DNA from: VBDM01 sp035637655
Lineage (GTDB): Bacteria > Pseudomonadota > Gammaproteobacteria > Burkholderiales > SG8-39
Length of the DNA stretch: 5,267 nt
NCBI GenBank assembly: GCA_035637655.1
Contig: DASPWT010000177.1
Span: forward strand, 1 to 5,267
Reading direction: 5' to 3'
Below are positions 1 to 5,121 of this stretch, piece by piece. Under the pieces are notes generated by a model that saw only the letters and a list, made by a program, of their open reading frames with translations, made no database searches and had not been told where the DNA came from. The position numbers were made by a program, and so were the translations under genes. How positions within the stretch are numbered: the first letter of the stretch is position 1; every line of letters begins with the position of its first letter.

Positions 1-14
1 GGCTGGAAGAATGA
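1..14 (+). CDS. 3' tail of an upstream gene (probably tatB), only the last codons
   Basis: One frame reads Leu-Glu-Glu followed by TGA at 12-14, so its stop overlaps the tatC start codon as ATGA. This is a common arrangement for translationally coupled genes. In proteobacterial tat operons the gene before tatC is normally tatB, so that is the expected identity. Only three sense codons are visible, so the protein cannot be recognised from sequence. The call rests on the overlap geometry and on family gene order. Confidence 0.3.
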
Positions 15-757
15 GCACGCAGGACACCTTCATTTCCCATCTGGTCGAGCTGCGCGACCGGCTCCTGCGCGCGATCCTGGCGGTCATCGCCGTGTTCCTC
101 TGCCTGTTTTACTGGGCGAAGGATCTCTATGCGCTGCTCGCCAAGCCGCTGCTCGCGGCGCTTCCTGCGGGCGGCCAGATGATCGCGACCGACGTGGTCG
201 GCGTGTTCCTCGTGCCGGTCAAGGTGGCTTTCCTCGTGGCGTTCGTGATCGCGCTGCCGTACGTTCTCTACCAGGTGTGGGCGTTCGTCGCGCCGGGCCT
301 GTATGTCCACGAAAAGCGTCTGGTGCTGCCGCTGGTGGTCGCAAGCTCGGTGCTGTTCATCGTGGGGATGTCGTTCGCGTATTTCCTGGTGTTCCCCGTG
401 GTATTCCGGTTCATGGCGTCGATCGCTCCGGAGGGCGTCGCCTGGATGACCGATATCGACAAATACCTTTCCTTCGCGCTCACCACCTTCATGGCGTTCG
501 GGGTGACCTTCGAGGTTCCGGTGGTGGTCGTCGTCCTGGTGCGCGCGGGGGTCATTTCCATAGAAAAGCTGAAAGAAATCCGCCCCTACGTGATCGTCGG
601 CGCATTCGTGGTCGGGGCGATATTCACGCCTCCCGACGTCATCTCCCAAGTGATGCTCGCCGTGCCGCTGTGGTTTCTCTACGAACTCGGCATCGTGTGC
701 GCGCGCATCGTCGGACGCGCTCCCGCTGCGTCCGAAGCGCCCGGGGGCGGCGACTAG
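11..757 (+). CDS. tatC: Sec-independent protein translocase subunit TatC
   Basis: TatC is the multi-spanning receptor of the twin-arginine translocase. It binds RR signal peptides and, with TatA and TatB, exports folded proteins across the cytoplasmic membrane. The 248-residue product (E. coli TatC is about 258) has the family pattern: a cytoplasmic N-terminus with HLVELRDRL at 10-18, then six hydrophobic segments near 19-36, 66-92, 105-131, 152-178, 192-207 and 213-231. Conserved features include PGLYVHEKRL with Glu101 (equivalent to the signal-binding Glu103 of E. coli), FEVP with Glu168, and TPPD at 206-209. The start is supported by the immediate FISHLVELR motif. GGAAGA sits directly before the ATG, and translation may be coupled to the preceding gene through an ATGA overlap. 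The 3' end overlaps the convergent protease gene by 4 bp. A Tat substrate, the Rieske protein, is encoded nearby. Confidence 0.97.
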   Translation: MSTQDTFISHLVELRDRLLRAILAVIAVFLCLFYWAKDLYALLAKPLLAALPAGGQMIATDVVGVFLVPVKVAFLVAFVIALPYVLYQVWAFVAPGLYVHEKRLVLPLVVASSVLFIVGMSFAYFLVFPVVFRFMASIAPEGVAWMTDIDKYLSFALTTFMAFGVTFEVPVVVVVLVRAGVISIEKLKEIRPYVIVGAFVVGAIFTPPDVISQVMLAVPLWFLYELGIVCARIVGRAPAASEAPGGGD

Positions 758-762
758 CGCCG
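748..762. repeat. Small inverted repeat at the convergent tatC/protease junction
   Basis: CGGCG (748-752) and CGCCG (758-762) are perfect complements around a 5-nt loop, ACTAG. The loop contains both stop codons: TAG at 755-757 on the plus strand and TAG read from 754-756 on the minus strand. No T-run follows on either side, so it does not qualify as a canonical intrinsic terminator. The inverted repeat itself is certain, but it is short and GC-rich and could arise by chance. Confidence 0.35.
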
Positions 763-1911
763 GCGACGTTGCTGCGTCGGGCGTTTGCCGACGGCGACCT
801 GGACATCCACGTCCTTGTTGTCGCGGCGCAGCCTTATCGAAGCGGGCTTTCCCGGGACGAGTGCCGCCACCAGGTTCAGCATCGCGTTTGGATCGTTGAC
901 CGGCTTGCCCTCGATCGCGACCAGGACATCACCGGGCTTCAGCCCGGCCCGTTCGGCGGGTCCACCCCGCAGCACGCCCTCGATGAGTACCCCCTTGAGG
1001 GTGCCCAGGCGCAGGGATTCGCCCATTTCCGGAGTGATCTCCCGCGCCTCGACACCGATCCACCCGCGCGTGACGCCGCCGGTCTTGATGATCTGTTCCA
1101 TGACGTTCTTGGCGCTCGATGCGGGGATCGCAAAGCCGATGCCGAGCGACCCGCCTGAGCGCGAGTAGATCGCGGTGTTGATGCCGACCAGGTTTCCGGC
1201 GGAGTCGATGAGCGCCCCGCCCGAGTTGCCAGGATTGATCGCGGCGTCGGTCTGGATGAAGTTCTCGAAAGTGTTGATGCCGAGCTGGCTGCGGCCGAGG
1301 GCCGAAACGATGCCCATCGTCACGGTCTGTCCCACGCCGAACGGGTTGCCGATGGCAAGCACGACATCGCCCACGCGCAGGGCATCTGCGTCGCCGAAAG
1401 TGATCGCTGGGACCGCCCCGCCTTCGACCTGCAGCACCGCAATGTCCGTTTCCGGATCGGAACCGACGGCCTTGGCTTTCAGTTTCTTGCCGTCGATGAG
1501 CGCCACCTCGATCTCGTCGGCCGCCTCGACCACGTGGTGATTGGTGAGGATGTATCCCTTGGGGCTCACGATCACGCCCGAGCCGAGGCTTGCCGCGCGC
1601 TGCGGTTCCTCCTCGAGGCGGTCGCCGAAGAAATGCCGGAACAGAGGGTCGTCGAGGAACGGATGGCGCGGCGTCTTGATTTCTTTGCTGGTGAAAATGT
1701 TTACGACCGAGGGAACGGCTTTTCTCACCGCGTCGCTGTAGGAGGCCGCACGCGCGGGAAGGCTGGCTGATGACGTGGCCTGACGCAACTCGACCACCTG
1801 AAGTCCGGAACCGGGACGGCCGAGCCACTCCGGCCTCAACGTGGTGACGACGAAAAGCACACTTACGGCGACGGTAGCCGTTTGGGCAAAGATGAGCCAG
1901 AGATTGCGCAT
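754..1911 (-). CDS. htrA: Membrane-anchored HtrA-family serine protease with one PDZ domain (DegS/DegQ-like)
   Basis: This is a periplasmic trypsin-like protease of the HtrA family, which senses or removes misfolded envelope proteins. The 385-residue product begins with a hydrophobic segment (about 5-24) that lacks a clear signal-peptidase site, suggesting an uncleaved membrane anchor as in DegS. The protease domain spans about 55-275. Its catalytic triad is visible: His126 in TNHHVV, Asp156 in DPETDIAVL and Ser230 in NPGNSGGAL. A single PDZ domain follows (about 283-372) with the carboxylate-binding stretch RGWIGV at 282-287 and the GLKPGDVLVAI core. The product ends in an arginine-rich tail. 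One PDZ plus an anchor resembles DegS rather than the two-PDZ DegP/DegQ, but the sequence does not show whether it regulates a sigma-E pathway. There is no good Shine-Dalgarno before the ATG. That start is kept because no in-frame start was found in the stretch just upstream and the N-terminus looks complete. Confidence 0.93.
   Translation of the reverse strand: MRNLWLIFAQTATVAVSVLFVVTTLRPEWLGRPGSGLQVVELRQATSSASLPARAASYSDAVRKAVPSVVNIFTSKEIKTPRHPFLDDPLFRHFFGDRLEEEPQRAASLGSGVIVSPKGYILTNHHVVEAADEIEVALIDGKKLKAKAVGSDPETDIAVLQVEGGAVPAITFGDADALRVGDVVLAIGNPFGVGQTVTMGIVSALGRSQLGINTFENFIQTDAAINPGNSGGALIDSAGNLVGINTAIYSRSGGSLGIGFAIPASSAKNVMEQIIKTGGVTRGWIGVEAREITPEMGESLRLGTLKGVLIEGVLRGGPAERAGLKPGDVLVAIEGKPVNDPNAMLNLVAALVPGKPASIRLRRDNKDVDVQVAVGKRPTQQRRRR
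775..793. repeat. Perfect 6-bp inverted repeat inside the 3' end of the protease gene, downstream of tatC
   Basis: CGTCGG (775-780) and CCGACG (788-793) flank a 7-nt loop. The element lies 18 nt after the tatC stop, in the codons for the basic tail of the protease. A transcript leaving tatC would read it as a hairpin. No T-tract follows, so terminator function is not shown, and any role in protecting or ending the tatC mRNA is inference. Confidence 0.3.
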
Positions 1912-2045
1912 GGATTGAGCGGGCGGTGCTTCGGCGGAGATCTTGGACGCTCGTTCGCGGCGGTTCGCCCGCGCAGGATGCGAGGCGCAACCCGGACTCC
2001 CTTATACCGCGATTATTGCGCAAAACGCTTGAGCGCGCCGGCTTG

Positions 2046-2064
2046 CCGCAGCCAACGGCTGCGG
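2046..2064. repeat. Perfect 8-3-8 inverted repeat in the divergent intergenic region
   Basis: CCGCAGCC (2046-2053) and GGCTGCGG (2057-2064) are exact reverse complements around the loop AAC. It is a stable GC-rich hairpin in RNA or a dyad in DNA. No T-tract follows on either strand, so it is not a canonical terminator. It lies about 85 bp upstream of the petA -35 element. Only one copy is visible, so membership of a genome-wide repeat family cannot be judged here. Confidence 0.6.
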
Positions 2065-2137
2065 GGGCGTCCTTCGCGCACGCGCCCCGGCGGACATCCG
2101 GAGTCTATCGAGAATTCGTGATCAGAATCAATGAGTT

Positions 2138-2156
2138 GGACCAAAAAATTTGGTCC
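2138..2156. promoter_or_regulatory. Candidate operator: 19-bp perfect palindrome overlapping the petA -35 element
   Basis: GGACCAAA (2138-2145) and TTTGGTCC (2149-2156) are exact reverse complements around a 3-nt AAA centre. The right arm covers the -35 hexamer of the petABC promoter. A dimeric regulator bound here would be expected to compete with RNA polymerase, or to contact sigma, so it is a plausible site for redox or growth control of bc1 synthesis. The dyad is seen directly, but its use as an operator is inference. I cannot match it confidently to a known site such as an FNR, NsrR or IscR box. Confidence 0.5.
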
Positions 2157-2178
2157 CGCGCGAGGCTTTCTGTATAAT
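2150..2178 (+). promoter_or_regulatory. Sigma70-type promoter of the petABC operon
   Basis: A perfect -10 hexamer TATAAT lies at 2173-2178, preceded directly by TG. TTGGTC at 2150-2155 stands exactly 17 bp upstream as a -35, matching TTGACA only in its first three bases. Transcription would begin near 2185, giving a leader of about 36 nt before the petA ATG at 2221. A weak -35 with an overlapping palindrome fits a regulated promoter. Position and spacing fit well, and there is no competing candidate closer to petA. Confidence 0.7.
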
Positions 2179-2220
2179 TTCGCTCTCTCCGACAATGCCT
2201 TTCCCATTCAGGGTTTCTCC

Positions 2221-2823
2221 ATGAGCGATCAATCCGGGGTCAACCGCAGCCGCCGCAGCTTGGTCATCGCGAGCGCCTGCGCGGGCGGTGCAGCCGCAGT
2301 CGCCACGGCCGTTCCCTTCGCCGCTTCGATGTTGCCCTCGGAGCGCGCCGAAGCGCTCGGCGCGCCCGTCGAGGCCGACATCGGCCAGCTCAATCCGGGG
2401 GAGAAAATGACCGTCGAATGGCGCGGACAACCGGTCTGGATCCTTCATCGCACCCGGGAAATGCTGGAGGAGATCAAGCAGAGCGACGGCAAAGTCGCCG
2501 ACCCCAACAGCGAGCGCAAGAAAAGCGAGTTGACGCCCGAATACGCCCGGAACGAATACCGCTCGATCAAGCCGGAGTACTTGGTCGTAGTCGGAATTTG
2601 CACGCACCTCGGCTGCTCTCCACAGGACCGGCTCAAAGCGGGTCCGGAGGCGTTCGATAGCCAGTGGACCGGAGGGTTTTATTGTCCTTGCCACGGATCG
2701 CTGTTCGACCTCGCGGGCCGGGTTTACAAGAACAAACCCGCCCCGGACAACCTCAGGGTACCGCCCTACATGTACCTTTCGGATAACAGGATCCTGATCG
2801 GCGAGGACAAGAAGGGGGCATAG
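2221..2823 (+). CDS. petA: Ubiquinol-cytochrome c reductase Rieske iron-sulfur subunit
   Basis: This is the 2Fe-2S subunit of the cytochrome bc1 complex. It takes one electron from quinol at the Qo site and passes it to cytochrome c1. The 200-residue protein begins with a twin-arginine signal anchor: SRRSLV at 10-15, then a hydrophobic stretch to about 37. A hinge follows (PSERAEALGAPVEAD). The cluster motifs are CTHLGC (Cys127, His129, Cys132) and CPCHGS (Cys155, Cys157, His158, Ser160). By family knowledge Cys127, His129, Cys155 and His158 bind the cluster, and Cys132-Cys157 form a disulfide. The Pro-loop is KPAPDNL at 172-178. Phe162 occupies the position of a Tyr that tunes potential in Rhodobacter and mitochondria. 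I chose ATG 2221 because CAGGG (2209-2213) stands 7 nt before it and the RR motif is then near the N-terminus. An in-frame ATG at 2131 lies upstream of the promoter. Confidence 0.97.
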   Translation: MSDQSGVNRSRRSLVIASACAGGAAAVATAVPFAASMLPSERAEALGAPVEADIGQLNPGEKMTVEWRGQPVWILHRTREMLEEIKQSDGKVADPNSERKKSELTPEYARNEYRSIKPEYLVVVGICTHLGCSPQDRLKAGPEAFDSQWTGGFYCPCHGSLFDLAGRVYKNKPAPDNLRVPPYMYLSDNRILIGEDKKGA

Positions 2824-2827
2824 AGCG

Positions 2828-4228
2828 ATGGCTGCAGCAGAAAAGCAAGCGGTGACCGGCGCAGGACCCTTCAACGGCCTGCTCACCTGGATCGATCAGC
2901 GCTTCCCGCTGATGGAGACCTGGCGCAAGCACCTCACCGAGTATTACGCGCCGAAGAATTTCAATTTCTGGTACTACTTCGGATCGCTCGCGCTGTTCGT
3001 GCTGGTGATCCAGATCGTCACTGGAATTTTCCTCACCATGAACTACAAGCCGGATGCGAGCCAGGCGTTCGCCTCGGTCGAATACATCATGCGCGAGGTT
3101 CCCTGGGGCTGGTGGATCCGCTACATGCACTCGACCGGTGCCTCCTTCTTCTTCATCTGCGTGTACCTGCACATGTTCCGCGCGATGCTCTACGGCTCGT
3201 ACCGCGAGCCGCGCGAGCTTCTTTGGATCTTCGGGGTGTTGATTTTCCTGTGCCTGATGGCCGAGGCCTTCTTCGGCTACCTGCTCCCCTGGGGCCAGAT
3301 GTCCTACTGGGGCGCGCAGGTGATCGTGAACCTCTTCGATGCGATTCCCGTGATCGGACCGGATCTTGCGATCTGGATCCGCGGCGATTTCGTGGTGTCG
3401 GATGCGACGCTCAATCGCTTTTTCGCCTACCACGTTATCGCCGTGCCGCTCGCGCTCCTCGCGCTCGTTGTCGCGCACCTGCTCGCGCTGCACGAGGTCG
3501 GTTCGAGCAACCCCGATGGCGTCGAGATCAAGAACGTGAAGGATCCCAAGACAGGCAGGCCGCTCGACGGCATTCCGTTTCACCCCTATTACACCGTGAA
3601 GGACACCTTCGGCGTGGTGGTCTTTCTCATCGTTTTCTCGATGGTCGTGTTCTTCGCGCCGGATGCCGGCGGCTATTTTCTCGAACACAACAATTTCATC
3701 CCGGCCGATCCGCTGAAGACCCCGGCGCACATCGCGCCGGTGTGGTACTTCACGCCGTACTACTCGATCCTGCGCGCTACGACCGATGAGTTCGTTTTGT
3801 GGGCGCTCGCTCCCGGCGTCGTCGCATTCGCCCTTCTTCTCATTTGGAGCATGAAGAAGAACTCAACGAGGATAACCGTCGGCGTGATCGCGATCGTGTT
3901 GCTCGTCGGGCTCATGAAACTGGACGCCAAGGTCTGGGGCGTGGTGTTGATGGCAACCTCGGTGATGATCTTCTTTTTCCTGCCCTGGCTCGACCGGAGC
4001 CCGGTCAGGTCGATCCGCTACAAGGGGCCGATCACCAAGACGGCGCTCACCCTCTTCGTGGTCGTGTTCTTCGTGCTCGGCTACCTCGGCACCGAATCCG
4101 TGACCGAGGGGCGCACCCTCGCCGCGCAAATCGGCACTGCCGTGTATTTCCTGTTCTTCTTCCTGATGCCGTGGTATTCGAAGATGGATAAGTGCCTGCC
4201 CGAGCCCGGGAGGGTCACCTCGAAATGA
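2828..4228 (+). CDS. petB: Ubiquinol-cytochrome c reductase cytochrome b subunit
   Basis: Cytochrome b is the membrane core of bc1. It holds hemes bL and bH and the Qo and Qi quinone sites. The product has 466 residues, longer than the roughly 380-430 of many family members. Heme ligands are His101 and His115 in helix B (HSTGASFFFICVYLH) and His202 and His217 in helix D, the second pair with 14 intervening residues. The Qo ef-loop motif reads PVWY (304-307) rather than PEWY. Between SILRA (313-317) and KVWGVV (from 368), where mitochondrial cytochrome b goes straight into helix F, there are about 48 extra residues with two hydrophobic segments. The C-terminal domain follows with LPWLDRSPVRSIRYKG and two further helices. 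The start has AGGGGG (2813-2818) 9 nt upstream, inside the 3' end of petA. The petA-petB gap is 4 nt. The stop overlaps the petC start as ATGA, so translation of all three is probably coupled. Confidence 0.98.
   Translation: MAAAEKQAVTGAGPFNGLLTWIDQRFPLMETWRKHLTEYYAPKNFNFWYYFGSLALFVLVIQIVTGIFLTMNYKPDASQAFASVEYIMREVPWGWWIRYMHSTGASFFFICVYLHMFRAMLYGSYREPRELLWIFGVLIFLCLMAEAFFGYLLPWGQMSYWGAQVIVNLFDAIPVIGPDLAIWIRGDFVVSDATLNRFFAYHVIAVPLALLALVVAHLLALHEVGSSNPDGVEIKNVKDPKTGRPLDGIPFHPYYTVKDTFGVVVFLIVFSMVVFFAPDAGGYFLEHNNFIPADPLKTPAHIAPVWYFTPYYSILRATTDEFVLWALAPGVVAFALLLIWSMKKNSTRITVGVIAIVLLVGLMKLDAKVWGVVLMATSVMIFFFLPWLDRSPVRSIRYKGPITKTALTLFVVVFFVLGYLGTESVTEGRTLAAQIGTAVYFLFFFLMPWYSKMDKCLPEPGRVTSK
4208..4214 (+). 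promoter_or_regulatory. Ribosome binding site of petC
   Basis: GGGAGGG lies in the last codons of petB, 10 nt before the ATG at 4225. It fixes the petC start there rather than at the in-frame ATG at 4192. The 4225 start also places a clean signal peptide at the N-terminus. Confidence 0.7.
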
Positions 4229-5031
4229 AAGCCCTCGTAGTCCTCCTCGCGCTCGCCGCTCCGCATGCGCTCGCCGCGGAGGAGCCGGTCAGGCTCGATT
4301 CGGCGCCGATCGACCCGCGCGATGTCGCGAGCCTGCAATCGGGCGCCCGCAGCTTCGTGAACTACTGCCTGAACTGTCATTCGGCGGGGATGATGCGCTA
4401 CCACAAGCTGCTCGATCTGGGCCTGACCGAGCAGCAAGTCAAGGAGAACCTGCTCTTCACGGCCGACAAGATCGGGGAGCTGATGAACGTCGCCATGACG
4501 AGGAAGGACGCGAAAGAATGGCTCGGCACCGCGCCCCCGGACCTGTCGGTGATCGCCCGCGCCCGCGGCCCTGATTGGCTGTATACGTACATGCGCAGCT
4601 TCTACCGCGACCCCGAGTCGGCAACCGGATGGAACAACATGGTGTTCGAGCGCGTCGCCATGCCGCACGTGCTGTGGACGCTCTCCGGGCAACAGGTTCA
4701 GGTAGAGCGGAGGTTCAAGAACATGGAGCAGGCGGAAGCGATCGGGAGACCGCAGAAAAACGCCTGGAAAATCGATGTGCTGACTCCCGATCAGGCCGGC
4801 AAGGACGGGGAGCGCTTCATACTCAAGACGATCAGGACCGAAACGGCGGGATCGCTCTCCCAGGTCGACTACGACATCCTGGTTCGCGATCTGGTCAACT
4901 TCATGACCTGGATGTCCGAGCCCAATCAGCTCACGCGCAAGCAGGTCGGTTACGTCGTGATGCTGGTTCTTTTGGTGCTGCTCGTGCTCACGTACCTCCT
5001 CTACAAGGAGTTCTGGAAAGACGTGCACTGA
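4225..5031 (+). CDS. petC: Ubiquinol-cytochrome c reductase cytochrome c1 subunit
   Basis: Cytochrome c1 accepts electrons from the Rieske cluster and reduces a soluble or membrane c-type cytochrome in the periplasm. The 268-residue precursor has a Sec signal peptide (1-17, ending Ala-Leu-Ala). Its single heme-binding motif is CLNCH (Cys48, Cys51, His52). The conserved RARGPDWLYTYMRSFYRD stretch lies at 112-129, and the likely sixth heme ligand is Met146 in VAMPHVLW. A C-terminal membrane anchor (about 242-260) is followed by a short basic tail, the usual tail-anchored topology of c1. The gene overlaps petB by 4 nt (ATGA) and is the last gene of the operon, with a terminator 16 nt downstream. 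It is separate from petB, not fused with it as in the fbcH gene of some alphaproteobacteria. Confidence 0.97.
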   Translation: MKALVVLLALAAPHALAAEEPVRLDSAPIDPRDVASLQSGARSFVNYCLNCHSAGMMRYHKLLDLGLTEQQVKENLLFTADKIGELMNVAMTRKDAKEWLGTAPPDLSVIARARGPDWLYTYMRSFYRDPESATGWNNMVFERVAMPHVLWTLSGQQVQVERRFKNMEQAEAIGRPQKNAWKIDVLTPDQAGKDGERFILKTIRTETAGSLSQVDYDILVRDLVNFMTWMSEPNQLTRKQVGYVVMLVLLVLLVLTYLLYKEFWKDVH

Positions 5032-5047
5032 GAAAAACCCGCCCAGC

Positions 5048-5079
5048 AGGCGCGGCGCGCTCGGCGCGCGCGCCTTTTT
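5048..5079 (+). terminator. Rho-independent terminator of petABC
   Basis: A GC-rich hairpin lies 16 nt after the petC stop. The outer stem pairs AGGCGC (5048-5053) with GCGCCT (5070-5075). A single bulged G at 5054 follows, then an inner stem pairs GCGCGC (5055-5060) with GCGCGC (5064-5069) around a TCG loop. A run of five T (5075-5079) follows directly. This is the classical intrinsic terminator form and separates the bc1 operon from sspA. Confidence 0.88.
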
Positions 5080-5094
5080 CATCTGCACATCGAT

Positions 5095-5104
5095 CCGAAT
5101 TCGG
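5095..5104. repeat. 10-bp palindrome in the sspA leader
   Basis: CCGAATTCGG is a perfect 10-bp palindrome ending 17 nt before the sspA ATG. It could be an operator half or chance. No clear -10/-35 pair was found around it, so no regulatory role is shown. Confidence 0.3.
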
Positions 5105-5121
5105 CGACAAGGCAAGCAAAC

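Larger units (their letters stand above)
1912..2220. other. Divergent intergenic region between the protease gene and petA
   Basis: These 309 bases separate two divergently transcribed genes and contain no convincing coding sequence. The petA-proximal third (about 2110-2185) is noticeably more AT-rich and holds the petA promoter and an 8-3-8 palindrome. The middle (2046-2088) is GC-rich with a perfect 8-bp inverted repeat and a weaker overlapping one. The protease-proximal part must hold the protease promoter. On the minus strand TATAAG (complement of 2001-2006) could be a -10, but no -35 stands at an acceptable distance, so I do not call that promoter. Confidence 0.8.

Noticed and set aside
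929..2023. Long minus-strand open frame within and beyond the protease gene
   Set aside because: It is a shadow frame of the protease gene, arginine-rich with no recognisable domain. Such frames are common in high-GC coding DNA.
2001..2023. Possible minus-strand promoter for the protease gene (TATAAG, complement of 2001-2006)
   Set aside because: No -35-like hexamer sits at 16-18 bp. The nearest T-rich candidates are 11-13 bp away, so the promoter cannot be supported.
2026..2035. Short inverted repeat CGCTTGAGCG
   Set aside because: With only four paired bases per arm, this is expected by chance in this composition.
2111..2130. Second dyad upstream of petA around TGATCA (2119-2124)
   Set aside because: Only the 6-bp core is palindromic and the flanks mismatch. 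It is too short to separate from chance.
2131..2220. In-frame 30-codon N-terminal extension of the Rieske protein from ATG 2131
   Set aside because: It lies across the palindrome and upstream of the TATAAT promoter, has no ribosome binding site, and would bury the twin-arginine motif about 40 residues in.
2753..3730. 325-codon minus-strand open frame antisense to petB
   Set aside because: Its composition is low-complexity His/Arg/Glu-rich, which is typical of antisense reading of a GC-rich membrane protein gene. It shows no domain, and petB is certain on the other strand.
4192..4224. In-frame earlier start for cytochrome c1 at ATG 4192
   Set aside because: It adds 11 charged residues before a clean signal peptide. 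The strong GGGAGGG ribosome site and the ATGA overlap point to 4225.
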